From assembly GCF_019175285.1 (NCBI RefSeq), contig NC_056530.1, positions 1,515,474-1,579,473 on the forward strand: a DNA stretch of 64,000 bases, read 5' to 3'. Each line of letters starts with the position of its first letter. Position 1 is the first letter of the stretch. Made by a program: the position numbers and the translations under genes. This stretch comes from Sceloporus undulatus (taxonomy: Eukaryota > Chordata > Lepidosauria > Squamata > Phrynosomatidae). Below, in pieces: positions 45,925 to 57,955 of this stretch. Below the pieces are notes generated by a model. That model saw nothing but the letters and a program-made list of their open reading frames with translations. It had not been told where the DNA came from and did no database searches.

Positions 45925-46135
45925 AAACCCACAATAGATAACCAACATGGTGAAGTGGTTTGACTGTTGGACTCCAATTCTAGGCAAGTCACAAGCTCTC
46001 AGCCTCAGAGGAAGGCAATGGCAAACCTCCTCTGAACAAATCTTGCCAAGAACACATCTTGCCCATGATAGGTTCATTTTAGGACTGCCATAAATTGAAA
46101 ATGACTTGAAAGCATAGAACAACTACTACTACTAC
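45925..46135 (+). mobile_element. tRNA-derived SINE
   Basis: CCAACATGGTGAAGTGGTTT (A-box region), GTTGGACTCCAATTCTAGGC with the B-box deleted, CACAAGCTCTCAGCCTCAG, GGCAAACCTCCTCTGAACA and AAATGACTTGAAAGC; the tail is AAC/ACT repeats. The adjacent 46190-46400 is a repeat-like stretch (GACCAGACATCCTCATTTTC) of unknown class. Between 46440 and 47940 I see only a (TG)n run. Confidence 0.75.
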
Positions 46136-47750
46136 AAAACCCACAATGGATTCATTGGCTCATGGATAAAGGAACTACTAGACATTGCTGACCCAGGATG
46201 ACCAGACATCCTCATTTTCCAAGACATGTCCTACAATTCAACCTGCTATCCAGTAGGAATTTCAAAATGTCCTCAATTTTGAGCATGACTAAGAAGCATG
46301 AATTTATAGTTAGCTTTTATTTTGTAATGTCCTGCATTTTTCTTGGATGTCCTTGAATGTCCAAGGCACCTTGTGGTGCCTTGTCCTCCTTTGCAGTTAT
46401 GACATCTAGTCACTCTGTACTGACCCAAAGCTTTGTTTCAGCAAGTCTAGTTTAGATCAGGGAATAGGGGAGGGGGGAGGATACCGTTTTATTTTTCTAC
46501 CATTATTAAACAATTGGAAGTCAGCAGCTCCAAGACCCATCTTTTGAGTCCTTGCTTTCTTCCTAACATTACCCCATGCAATGAGGTAGGCATTTCTGCT
46601 AAGGGGAAAGCTACAATGTGGGCAGGCGAGGGCAAAAAGGGCTACCCGCAGATGTCTGCATGATTTACTGTTCATCAGACTCCTATTCACTTTACAGCAA
46701 CAACTTAAAATTGCTCCTTAAAATGAGGTTGCTGGAGAAAAATGCAGGGGGAGGGACCAGAAGTGTGCAAGCATTTCTGAGCTTGCTACTGGTACTACCA
46801 GTCACAAGTACCTGGATCGGATCATGTACTCACAGTTACCTTTTCTCCTAATATCTAGTAAATGTCCAGCTGCCCGAGCCAATATTTTGCACCAGGCTCC
46901 GGCTGGTAGCACTCTGAGATTTAGTAAAAACAAGAACAAAAGAGATTCTGCAAACTTACGCTTGCCTTTGCCTTTTGGGTGGTACTGTCTCTTCAGTGCT
47001 TTGGTAGACTTTAAAAAAAGGCAGAACATTGTAGAATATGCAGCCTTGTTTGCAACACAGATGCGAATGGGTAAGGAAGATGGCCAGCAGTCCATATGAG
47101 GATATTTCCCTGATGAAAACCAGGAGAGATGTGTGATCAAACAATATCATAGTATGATCATTAGGGGGGGGATTTAATGAGGAAGAATAGCAGGGAGGGG
47201 TTTGCTTTTGCCTGAGTCTACAGGGAAGAGCAAAGATTCCAATGTTTCTCAAACTCTGGTCTTCCAGGTGTCCACAGAAGCCCTAGCCAGTTTGGCCAAC
47301 AATCAAGATTTTGGGGAGGCAAAGTGTTACTGAGATGCTGCAGATCAGAGTGCTGGAAAATGAAATCTGTGGCACTGTCCTGGTCAGAGGGCATGTTGAG
47401 AGCAGACAGTTGGGAAGACCTTACAGGGTCATGCCGCAACTGCTTCTCTCAAGGTGCCTCATGAGCATTGTCAGGAAGTTTTTCCTAACGTTGAATGGAC
47501 TTGAGATGTCTGCTTGCACTCTACACTGAACCTCCATACCAGTGGCCCATATGGATTCTAGAGAGGATGAAGAGAGTGGTGGACAATTTGGAAGGCTGCT
47601 ACATCAGCTAAATCTTATTTGAAAGGTAAAATATTAACAGTATAACCTGGGAATACTGCTGAGCAGATGAGGGGGGGGGGAAATCTGCTCATCTGTAAAT
47701 GAATGTCAGAGAAAGAGTTCATGACTTCTTCAGAACTCTTTATCAGAAAG

Positions 47751-47774
47751 TGTGTGTGTGTGTGTGTGTGTGTG
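47751..47774. repeat. (TG)n microsatellite
   Basis: Twelve TG units in a row, in intergenic DNA. The nearby G run at 47671-47680 (GGGGGGGGGG) is another simple tract. Confidence 0.95.
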
Positions 47775-48292
47775 GTGAAAGGGACAGTCTGGTTAACCAC
47801 AAGGTCTGTCATTAGTTACAATCTAGAGAGTAAGAGGAGAGACTCACCAACATGATAGTGTTGCAAATCTCTGGTGGTGATGAAATCTCAGTGTGACCAA
47901 CAAGACCTCTTCCCAGGGAAGCGTGCCTACAACTACAAATCATCCATAAGATTGTGAGTTCAATCCCAGCCAGGGGCTCAGGGTCGACTCAGCCTTGCAT
48001 CCTTTCATAGGTTGCTAAAATAAATACCCAGATTGTTGGGGGCAATTAACTTACAGTTGTAAACCGCTTAGAAACTGCTTAGGTGGTATGAAGCGGTATA
48101 TAAACGAAGCTGCTATTGCTCCAAACTCCTGTCACTGGCCATGCCAACGGGCTTGTGAGAGCTAAAACTGGAAATTAATGGTAAGTGAACAGCTCCAACC
48201 CCTTACAGCAAAAGCTGTAGTGGAGTATAACATTGATGGCCGATGTGCAGTGCTTCAGACCTTGTTGAACTCCGACAACTCTAGCCAACATA

Positions 48293-48596
48293 CTAAAGGG
48301 TGAGCAATGGTAGAACTGTTTTCTGCTGCTTCAGAGACTAGGACCCAGAGCAATGGATGCAAGCTACAGGAAAAGAGATTCCACCTCAACATTAGGAGGA
48401 ACTTCCTGACAGTAAGGGCTGTTCGACAGTGGAACAAACTCCCTTGGAGTAGTAGTAGAGTCTTGTTCCTTAGAGGTCTTTAAACAGAGGCTGGATGGCC
48501 ATCTCTCGGGGATGCTTTGACTGAGAGTTCCTGCATGGCAGGGGGTTGGACTGGATGGCCCTTGCAGTCTCTTCCAACTCTATGATTCTATGCCTG
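48293..48596 (+). mobile_element. CR1 LINE 3' end
   Basis: The + strand carries the end of CR1 ORF2 (CAATGGATGCAAGCTACAGG, CACCTCAACATTAGGAGGAA, CTGACAGTAAGGGCTGTTCG), then CTGGATGGCCATCTCTCGGG, TTCCTGCATGGCAGGGGG and the ATTCTATG tail at 48581-48592. It is truncated and interrupted. Confidence 0.8.
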
Positions 48597-48865
48597 ACAG
48601 TCCAAGATCTGAAGGATCACAGAATCCCACTTCTGTTAGTCAGAGCTTGGAAAATGTACCCTTTCCTCCCTTTTTAAATCACAACTCCCAGATTTTTTGA
48701 GCCAGCATCTCCCCTATCTAACCATTCTAGCCAGTGGATTCTGTGAGTTCAAATGCAAAAAAAGTGATTTTTCCAAATTCGGTAGAATTGCAAGTTTATT
48801 TGGTTTAGACTCATGTAGGTGCTGTGTGGGTTTCAAACTGTGCCTAAGACTATGAAGACGCACAA

Positions 48866-49225
48866 TATCATATCCTCCAACTGTCCTGATTTGACAGGGA
48901 CAGTCCCGATTAATTCTCCATTGCCCTACTTTTTCAGTTGCTTTTAAGATGTCCCAGTTTCTCTCCTCTCCTCCTACTTTTCCCCTCTGCCCTTCACTTA
49001 CTTCAATTGTAGCAAGTTGAGGTCACAGTACAAAAGGAGTTTGAATTTATTTAACTCAGTAGGGCAGGGGAATTAGAAAAGGGGGATCAAATCTTGCTCT
49101 TTCTCATAGATTCAGGTGAAAGCAAACTGCTGCAGCCTCTCCTAGCATATGGATTCTTCCTTGTTCATTAGTGTTTGCTATTTAGACCACACTCTGATAT
49201 GGCTTGGCCACATGTGTCCCAGTAT
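48866..49225 (+). repeat. dispersed repeat, second copy
   Basis: Collinear with 17891-18070 in its first half and with 12243-12360 in its second (GCAAACTGCTGCAGCCTC, CACTCTGATATGGCTTGGCC). This suggests those two pieces belong to one longer family that is best preserved here. Confidence 0.5.
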
Positions 49226-49532
49226 TCACCTGTAAAACCTGGAGGGTACACAATGGCCAATCTCTCATTTTTGAAAATAAAACCTACCTGTTACCAGGAT
49301 TTATTGCAAGCAAGAAAGTTGGCCATTCACAAAGAAAAAAGAATGGCATTAAGCCAGCTTTTCTTTCCGCTGCCTTCCATTTAGCCTGAGTGCTAATGAC
49401 TATTCCTGCTGAATTTGAAGCTTGCTCACTATTTCTTGGCTGGTTCTGATACAGGTACAGTCCAAGTGTTGGCCATTTTTCTTCTGGGCCAACAGGTCTT
49501 TCTGGGCTTTGCTTGTGTTGAGGGTGTGTGTG

Positions 49533-49725
49533 TTATTTGTTGTTGTTGTGTGCCTTCAAGTAGTTTCTAACTGATGGCAACCCTATCACAGGGTCCTCCT
49601 GGGCTGAAAGTGTATGGCACACTCAAGTCACTCAATGGGTTTCCATAATCGAATGGGGAATTGAATCCTTGTCTCCAGAATATTAGTCCAACATTCAAAC
49701 CACTACACCATGCTGGCTCTCTTTA
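49533..49725 (-). mobile_element. tRNA-derived SINE, reverse
   Basis: It starts GTTGTTGTTGTGTGCCTTCA and ends ACCACTACACCATGCTGGCT, so the AAC tail is on the left and the tRNA-like head on the right. It is nearly full length with an internal deletion. 49740-51700 shows no feature I can name; its short open frames have no known homology. Confidence 0.8.
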
Positions 49726-51705
49726 CCTCGCAAACACATACGCACACTTTATCACACACACACACATTAAACTGGGAGCCCCATCCTCTCCTCCAAGAAT
49801 CCACTTGAGAAGAAAGTTAGCTTGCGGTGGTGGTTGACAACAGGAAGCCTCCTCCCTCCTGTCTTGATTGTGATCTGAAAATGTGGTTTGTGTTTTTGTG
49901 TATTGAATGGGAAATGGAACATGGGTAAAAGTTAACTGTCTGAACAAGCCATGTATGCATCCTGTTTTTAACATTTAAAAAATGAACTGTCAGGCATAAC
50001 AGGATAACTGTTAGCTCTACTTCTGCAAGGGTAAGATGTTGCTGGACTGCTCTTTTAAAAACCCAAAATCATTCCCCTTACTTTGATTTTTATATGAATG
50101 TAAAATACCTGCTACAGCTTTTTGCTTAAGACCATAAAAATGGTTTCACAAAGCAGGTTGGTTTCAGACAGTGCATACAATCCCACTTCTTGGCTTCATT
50201 ATGTTATAAGGATATGCTTTCTACAGTTATTACAGACTGCAATCATAAACTCTGAAGAAGGACACTGTGAATATGTTCTGCGTGGTGGCTACAGGTTTAA
50301 TGGGTTTATAAACCCGCACATCTGGAGCACATGGGCTGGGAAAGAGTCTTGCAAAATGTTATAATGGGGCCAGATAGAGACTAGACTTGTTTTACAAGGC
50401 CTCGATTAATTTGTTTTGTTTTTTGCTAAAGCAGCCAAGACAATGATAAGGCAGGTTAGCCAGCCAAGAAGCATTTATTTATTAGACAGAACCAAACTTG
50501 GAAAGGTTTTGAAGAAGACACCAGCAGAACATTTGCAAACGTCTCTTTGCCCCTCCTGTGTTGAAATGAGCCAAGTTGGAAGTGATCTTCTCTTCCACAT
50601 GAAATGCTGCAGCTGAAGCAGGTATTGATGAAACTGTTCTTTTGTTCATACAGTTCCACAAATGCTGGAGAATACTTCCTACAATGTAGTCTTGGTAGCA
50701 GGTTTCCAAAAACAGAAGCAGATGGTCATCTCATGAGACAAGTTAAGGTAGTCACTTCAGGTGGCAGGCAGGAGGGGCAGAGTCTATGATGGCTGAAAAA
50801 GTTTTCCTAATGGAAGCAAACGGGAGATGTGCAGAGAGCATTGTAGCGCTTATGCACAGCTCCAGTCCATTCCTAGACAGCCTGCCCAAGAGGAATTTCA
50901 TGATGGATTTGTGACTCTTGTTAATGGATGCACAGGGGGGAAGCATCAGTCGGATGATCTCAAAATGTATTCATGAAGAAGAATTCCATCTGGCAAGCAT
51001 CTTGCTCCGAACTTCACCAGCTATGCAAGCAATCTCCATATGAAGGCATGCATCTGAGATCTACCCCAACAGCAATCCTTTGTTTCCTCTTTGATTTTGC
51101 AGGTGGTGAATACAGTGGTGGAGGCTGAGCCAAGAAGCCTTGGGTTGTGGAGAATGACAGAAAGCACAGCATGATGAATTGACTGTAGCTAGATGAATAT
51201 GCTGGCTGGATTGGAAAGGATCCATTCCTTGAAGCTGATGAGGGTTTGGATTGCTTTTTGGATAATACCCTCCCAGGCATGAAGCTCCAGGCTCAGTATA
51301 CTTGAAAGAGATGGACTACAGCCAATACAAGTGGTATCAAAAAGGAAGCTGGGCCACCATAGTATATGACTTGGCTACTTTCTTGAGAAGGCTGAGAAGA
51401 GGCATTTTGAGTTTTTTCAGATGGGGGTTCGGGGTCCTGAAAAAGCAATTGGAAAGAGCATTTGAGACAGGGTCAAAGAACCACTCAATAAAATTGGTTT
51501 ACAAATGGCAGTGGCCAGTGGCATCCTCTGCACAGGTAGAAAATTGAAAGAAACACCCCTCCAATATTCACATCATTGACCTTCTTCCCAATGGGAAAAG
51601 CGGAGAGTCTGCCTTTTGTATGCTAATAATCATACATGGAATTGGAGGATGTGCAGCTGACTCCCTGATTTGTTAACATCTGAGTTCTTCCTAGGCAAAT
51701 TCCCT

Positions 51706-51757
51706 AGGAAACTCTTCTAGAACATGGCCACATAGCCCGAAAAACCCACAAAAAACT
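51706..51757 (-). repeat. Penelope-like end fragment
   Basis: CTTCTAGAACATGGCCACAT, AGCCCGAAAAACCCACAAAA matches 1-50 and the right arm of 25130-25335. Only the outermost part of the element is present. Confidence 0.5.
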
Positions 51758-51866
51758 ATCCCCCAGCTTTCTTACTTCAAAGGGACATGAGCACCTGCAT
51801 GCTTGCTCTGCTCACCTTCACTCCTGTGTTTCCCATATTGCCAAAGGAAATCTGAAAAGAGACAGT

Positions 51867-52076
51867 GGGTGCAACTACACTGTAGAAATAATACACTGTA
51901 AGTGGGAATGACCCACTTGAAGTGCTGTAGTTCCACATGGAATCCTGGGGTTTGTAGTTTTACATGCTCTTTAGCCTTCTCTGACAAAGGCACTCTGGTG
52001 TCTCACAAAACTATATGGGTCATGGCAGTTAAAGCGGTGTCAAACTGTATTATTTCTACACTGTAGATGCACCCTG
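51867..52076. mobile_element. fold-back MITE family B copy
   Basis: GGTGCAACTACACTGTAGAA and the inverted TTCTACACTGTAGATGCACC delimit it. Inside are CATGGAATCCTGGGGTTTG and CACTCTGGTGTCTCACAAAAC. Confidence 0.75.
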
Positions 52077-52184
52077 TAACTGCTGAAGGGGGTTACTGGA
52101 GCTTGGAAATGCCACTTTTTAACAGGAGATAATTCTTATTACTCCTTTATAGTGTTTGGAAAGGGATCTGCTGTCATTGCATAT

Positions 52185-52405
52185 TACCCTAAAGGCACCA
52201 GATCCTGTCTGATCTTGGAAGCTAAACAGGGTCAGACCTGGTTGGTACTTGATGGGAGACCATGAATGAATACCAGGAGTTGTAGGCTATATTTCAGAGG
52301 AGGAAACTAACAAAGCCACGTCTGAGGATTCCTTGTCTAAGAAAACCCTATTAAATTAATGAAGTCGTGACAGGTGTCTTGAAGGTATGCATACAGATAC
52401 ACACA
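52185..52405 (+). mobile_element. 5S-rRNA-derived SINE, best copy
   Basis: The first 90 bases match the 3' part of vertebrate 5S rRNA: CTGTCTGATCTTGGAAGCTA, AACAGGGTCAGACCTGGTTG and GTACTTGATGGGAGACC, covering the pol III internal control region. The 5S part runs into the SINE body (GGCTATATTTCAGAGGAGG, TCTAAGAAAACCCTATTA, TTGAAGGTATGCATACAGAT). A 5S gene would end in T residues instead of this body, so it is a mobile element. Confidence 0.8.
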
Positions 52406-53064
52406 CTGCAGTTACTGTCTACCTTCCCTTCCCTTCCTGCCTCCTCAGTGGCTGTTGCTTTGTGGTTACCAGCCAGCAAGTAAAGAGCCACAACCTTGCA
52501 AATGGTGATGCCAGCATCTGAAACCCATTTCCTGCTAGTTCTGGTAGCAGCCTTTGCTTTAGCATGCAGAGAGAATGAATTCCAGGAGAGAGAAAAAAAA
52601 TAGATGTACAGTTCAGAGAACTACAGCCACAAAAAGAGGGGTGCAGTCATTTTGTTCAAGGCAAGGGTGGCTCTGACATTTCTTAAGAATATTTTTAAAA
52701 GCTCTGTGTGGCATTGCAGTTTTGCGCAGCCAGCATTACCTCAGCATATGGTCAATAATGGTGATGTCTCTGCTGCAGAGCCAGTGCTGGCTCCACTATT
52801 AGGCAAAGTGAAGCAACCACATCCTAAGACAGAAGCTGAGGATAATGTTCCTTCTAACTCCCTGACTATTTCTCTTGCAGAATAAAACTGTGTATGCCAT
52901 ACCACCTAAACTAGCCCTTTTCCATCAGATGTGATGGTGGGGCGCTATCCAGTTTGTCAGTGAATTTAGATTCAAATTCCCACTTGGTTACAAGTTCAGG
53001 ATCATCACAGGTCCTGAAGTTTCTAGGCCAAAACTTGAAGCCTAGGGATGGCCCCTGGTGATAT

Positions 53065-53145
53065 CTATTAATGAGTCCCTATATTGGGAGAAAGGCGGGA
53101 TATAAAAACATATAATAATAATAAAATAATAAAAATAATAATTCA
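53065..53145 (+). repeat. LINE 3' tail with AAT repeats
   Basis: GGGAGAAAGGCGGGATATAAA followed by ATAATAATAATAAAATAATA. Similar tails lie at 56890-56950 and 59530-59620. The family is probably CR1/L2-type but cannot be told from the tail alone. Confidence 0.55.
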
Positions 53146-53259
53146 AACATATAGAGAATATATTTTTCCTGATTGCAAATTAAGATAGAACTCTTAACTA
53201 AAGGGTATGCTCCCAAATTATAGTGAAATGAGGAGATTATTCTTTGCAACATTTAACTT

Positions 53260-53450
53260 ATCCTACTTGCTTAGTACTTAGATGGGAGACCACCGGCATC
53301 AACGAATACCTGGTGCTGTAGGCTATATTTCAGAGGAAGGAACTGGCAAAGCCACCTCTGAGTATTTCCTGGCTAAGAAAACCCTACGAAGCTCATGGGA
53401 TTGCAATAAGTCAACAGGCAACTTGAAGGTATACACAGATATGCACACGC
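53260..53450 (+). mobile_element. 5S-rRNA-derived SINE, head-truncated
   Basis: It begins inside the 5S-like part (CTTAGTACTTAGATGGGAGACC) and continues GGTGCTGTAGGCTATATTTC, AGAGGAAGGAACTGGCAAAG, CACCTCTGAGTATTTCCTGG and CAACTTGAAGGTATACACAG. The 5S-body junction is the same as in 52185-52405, which confirms the family. Confidence 0.75.
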
Positions 53451-55332
53451 ACTTGCTTCTAGCCAGAAAGGTGATATAGATCAGAGTACCACAAACACTG
53501 AGGCTGTCAGGTTTTTGAGATTTTTCTTCTTTCAACCTACTCCTGGAAGGGGGCACTTTTGCAGCACTGCAGCATTTTCTCCACCACTTTCTGAATGATT
53601 CTGTGGTGATAACCACTACTCGTTCCCCTATAATGTCTTGGAAGGATGTTACCGGTAATAATGTCTAACATAGGAGCCAGCAGTAGCAAGAACAACCACA
53701 ACAATAAATCTTTAGAGGAATAAAAACTGTACTCTGTCACTACTAATAGTGAGTCCCATGTTTGAGAAGCCACTGAGTAATTTCTTCCTTTCTCTAGAGA
53801 ATTCTGATGAAATGCCTCCCCGACCTATTTTTCTGCCACAAAGAAGGTGCAGGAGTTCAAGAGGCCATTTGCAAATGACTCTAGCTATTTGGAGTCCACT
53901 ATGTCACACTGGCTCTTGTAGTTCATCATATCTAAAGTAGGCTTACTGAATCTATGGGAATTTGGTAATTCAGAACTGATGAAAGTCCCATCGATTCAGT
54001 GGGACTACTTTGTTGGGACGGAGGTGAAAGGGTTGCAGAAAGAGAGGATGTCAAAACCCTATGAAATTCAGGCAAAGTTAGCTTGCCAACTTTAAAATTC
54101 AAGTACAGTAGTTATTTGGTGATGTAGTTATGCCTACTGCTGCCAAAGAAGTGCTGCCATAAAAAAAAAGTTCCTGGTTCCTAACCTACATACTGTTTTT
54201 TGGCGTTCCAAAAAAAGCAAAACAAACATAAAATCCAAAGTAGTTTCATTTGAAACCCGATGAAAGTGGCCAAGAAAACAAAGTCTGAACTCAATATTAA
54301 AAATAAGTCATGAATGGACTGCACTTTGTTGCTTTTGGGCCAGAATGGTGCAAGGGGAGGTTAGATAAAGGGATCATAGCACTCCATATAATGTATAGTT
54401 TTATCCTGGACTTCCGTAACAAGATCTGACTTGATGCATGGAAAATCTGTACTGGATTGGAACCTTTCTTTTGAGTAGGCATTAAGATTTCATCCATAGC
54501 AAGGATCTGTTTATGACTCTTACTTTCTCCTGTGTCTTAACTGTTACACACTGTTGAAATTGCCTCTACCTGCAGACAGGAAAAAATTCAGAGGGCTGAC
54601 TTGGAAATTCCCCTAACATTTCTGAAGAAGTTGCCAAATGTCTCCACTGTTAAGCAAAACAAGAAATCTGTTGCTACTGGAAATTAACAAGTAATCCGCC
54701 AATTGCGTCTTGGGAAATCCAGTGATCTCCTCTGGTGGCGAAGGTTTAGGAAATGGGCACTTCATACAAGAGCACTTCCTGGACATTTTGAGATAAGAAA
54801 ACCATACAAGTCAGAGATTTCATGTACAGTACATGTTGGCTTGCGAGAAAACCATCAGATGGATTTTAGATTAAAAGATAATAGTGGTTTGAACTACTGC
54901 CTATCTCTGAACACCGTCTGCCTGATTGGGAAAAGTGCAAACCTGTGGATGTTATTGGACTGCAATTGCCATCAGTCCTAACCAGTATAGACAATAGCAA
55001 AGAACACTGGGAGTTGCAATCCAACAACATGTGGGGGGGGGCACAGTTTGTCCATCCCTGGTTTAAGCTGTGTGCCTCCTTTTAGCTCAATCTGTATATT
55101 TTTAAATAAAACCATCATTGTTACCAAATGCACATAAAATCTTCAGGAATCATCTCCTAAATGAAACAAGTGTGGAGTACACATAATAGCATTTTTTGAT
55201 AGTTTACTTTTTAATTTATATGCTGTGAATTGTAAAGTTATGTTTGTTTTAAATATTGTGAGCAGCTTTGAGTCCTGAACTGGGAAAAAGGTGATTATGG
55301 TGTTTGGCTGGAATACATTATGATGATAAACC

Positions 55333-55727
55333 ATGCCCTATGAGGAACGACTTAGGGAGCTGGGGATGTTTAGTCTGGAGAAGAGAAGGTTAAGAGGTGA
55401 TATGATAGCCCTGTTTAAATACTTGAAGGGATGTCATATTGAGGAGGGAGCAAGCTTGTTTTCCGCTGCTCCAGAGAACAGGACCCAGCAAGCTCCAGGA
55501 AAGAAGATCCCACCTCAACATTAGGAGGAACTTCCTGACAGTAAGGTCTGTTTGACAGTGGAATACACTCCTTCCTCTGAGATTTTGGTGAAATCTCCTT
55601 CCTTAGAGGTCTTTAAGCAGAGGCTGGAGGGCTATCTGTCAGGGATACTTTGATTGAGAGTTCCAGCATGGCAGGGGGTTGGACTGGATGGCCTTTGTGG
55701 TCTCTTCCAACTCTATGATTCTATGAT
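55333..55727 (+). mobile_element. CR1 LINE 3' end
   Basis: The frame 55333-55524 reads [20 protein letters not shown], then [20 protein letters not shown], the CR1 ORF2 C-terminus. Then GGAGGAACTTCCTGACAG, TTCCAGCATGGCAGGGGG and an ATTCTATG tail near 55716-55727. It is the longest CR1 fragment in the window. Confidence 0.8.
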
Positions 55728-55845
55728 GATGTTGGCTGGAATGCACGATGATTATGATGGCCGTTACAAATGCATAACGTGGCATTCTGCACTCATAACT
55801 GTTTCATATTCACAATCTCTACATAGCCCCTAGCCCAAGGTCTCC

Positions 55846-56096
55846 CAGTCTCCACTTACCTGGCAGCAGCTACTGCAATTGACAAGGGTCTGTTGATCAG
55901 AAACTAGCTGACTGTCGTTTCCACTCCTCATTGCCTGAATGATCTCTGACATTAGTGGGGATTGCTACAGGGCTCTTGCTTCTGGCTGTCACATCAGAGA
56001 TCATTCATGGGAGGAGGTGGAAATGGCTGTTAGTTGCTTCCCAAACAACAGATCCCTATTGATCCCAGCAGCTGCAGCCCAGTAAGTGAGGAAAGG
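55846..56096. repeat. fold-back repeat, about 250 bp
   Basis: ACCTGGCAGCAGCTACTGCA, GGGTCTGTTGATCAGAAAC and GAATGATCTCTGACATTAG face, in inverted order, CATCAGAGATCATTCATGG, AACAACAGATCCCTATTG and AGCAGCTGCAGCCCAGTAAG. The strong GTAAGT-like donor on the - strand at its left edge is part of the repeat and not evidence of an exon. Confidence 0.7.
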
Positions 56097-56369
56097 AGTG
56101 GCGGGAGGGGGGGGAGACATTGGTACAGGATTCACTGCATAGCACCATAACTATAGTGCTTATACATACATGCATCCCATATAGGATGAAAAAACATTAT
56201 CTGTTAAGGAGATGTTAGAAAATGATTCTACTCTCTTTTATCAACCAATCACATATCAATCAGCCTTGAAGCAAACAGGCTTGTTGTGGGTTTTCTCTAG
56301 AAAGAACTCTGTATCACCAGAGTGGCTCAGACAGAACTCCAAGAGAAATAGTGCCTTCCACTCACTGCT

Positions 56370-56535
56370 GCATCCCCACACTTCTGGGGTTTGCCATGGT
56401 TCAATGTGGAATTCTAAGAAGTGTAGTTTTGTGAGACATTTAGCCTTCTCTGTGAGCGAATTCTGGTGCCATGATGAGCCATGGCAGTTAAAACAGTGTC
56501 AAACTGCATTCTTTCTGCAGTGCAGATGCGGCCTG
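56370..56535. mobile_element. fold-back MITE family B copy, partial left arm
   Basis: TGGTTCAATGTGGAATTCTA, TTTTGTGAGACATTTAGCC, TCTGGTGCCATGATGAGCC and GTGTCAAACTGCATTCTTTC with CTGCAGTGCAGATGCGGCC at the right end. 56540-57950 shows nothing I can name apart from a LINE tail near 56900. Confidence 0.65.
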
Positions 56536-57955
56536 AATTAAATATACTCAACTGGAGTACCATCCATGAATACAGACTGAGACATAGCACATATGTCAAA
56601 GAAATGGAAAATGAGATGGATTCGATCACTCCTCCAAAAAACTTTCAATACCTATGGTTCTAGGGGGCTTCACTCTGTTACTATGGAATTAACCTCCTAC
56701 TCAGATAAATTCAAAAAGATTACCAACTGCCAAGTAGGAGGCAATCCTCATAATAAGAAACACCTACCAATCCTATAAGGGACTGGGTTTTTTGCTCTCA
56801 AATAAGGGACATCTCTTATAATAAGGAATACCTGACCAATTCAGAGATAAGTTCCATTTAGTTCAACAGAATTTACTCTCAAGTAAGGCTGCATCAGGTC
56901 CTGAGACAGGAGAAAGGCAGGATGTAAATAAAATAAATACGATTATATATGCTTAGGCACATGAATTTCAACAGAAACTGAAGCATACTGAAAGCCATGG
57001 CTGTTTCACTTTGGTCGTATTATGCCTTTATGAAAGGAGACTGTGAGCATTATATCCATGGCACAATATTGAAAGTTGCCCCTTATAGCCGTTTTTTTGA
57101 CTCTGGCACAACTAACATTGGAGAAAGAACTTTTGAAATCAATTAACAGTCCTATGGCTCCTTAGAACCACCAATTTATGATGCGCTTCCTTTCATGGAT
57201 CTAAGTCCATAAATGCAATAAACATAGAGATAAGTTAAATCTTTAAATGTGAGAATTTTTTGTGAAAAATTTCAATGACATTAAAGCCAAGAACGTAATA
57301 AAATTGACAATTTCCAAAGAGGTGCAAATACCCAGACAAGTAAAAGTTAATTCACATCTGTAGTGAACTCCTACAGGTAAGTAAACGAGCAAAGGATTGG
57401 GGTGTTACAAACTCACAGACAGATGACATTAAATGTGTTCAGTCCTGTTAGGCATTACCCTGATCACTGAAATTAGTGCATAGACATGTGTGGTTCCCCC
57501 CCCTTCAATTCAGGTAAGTGTGTGTGACTAGTCTGGGGGCTAGTTTCTTTTTTGAGAGGGGACACATGAACTGCCAAATATGCTCCCCAACCCACAACAG
57601 AATTGGATGATGATGATGATTTATGTTCAGTAATGCAGAAGAGGACCTCCAGCCTCTTTAAAAGATGGATTGCTGCTCTCAGAGGCAACCAGGAACAGCA
57701 ATTTACTCTTTTATCCGATAAAAAGTGGCATTCAGGGAGTCTGGATGGGTTGAGGACCACTGAACAACCTTGGGAGCTTGTGTTGGTCTATGACCATAAT
57801 AAAGATTATGTTCTTCTAATCTTGGGGGCCACATATAACCCCAGAGCCACTCTTTGCCCACCCATTTTAATACCACCTGAACCACATTGGATAGCACTTT
57901 GAAGATTAATTTGTTGCATCTTGGTATCTAATTTATACTTTAGATCAATGCTTAC

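Noticed and set aside
51302-51547. 81-codon frame rich in Lys, Arg and aromatic residues
   Set aside because: It has no homology that I recognise and no splice context; it is probably a chance open frame.
52195-52285. Apparent 5S rRNA gene
   Set aside because: Only the 3' part of 5S is present, it continues into a SINE body without a T-run terminator, and other copies share the same junction.
54540-54580. Minus-strand acceptor (TTTTTTCCTGTCTGCAG) as the second exon of the CD52-like gene
   Set aside because: The acceptor looks good, but in phase 0 it gives only ten residues (VEAISTVCNS) before a stop, with no hydrophobic GPI signal.
55846-55870. Strong minus-strand splice donor (CAG/GTAAGT) as part of the CD52-like gene
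   Set aside because: It lies in one arm of a fold-back repeat, with a near-copy in the opposite arm.
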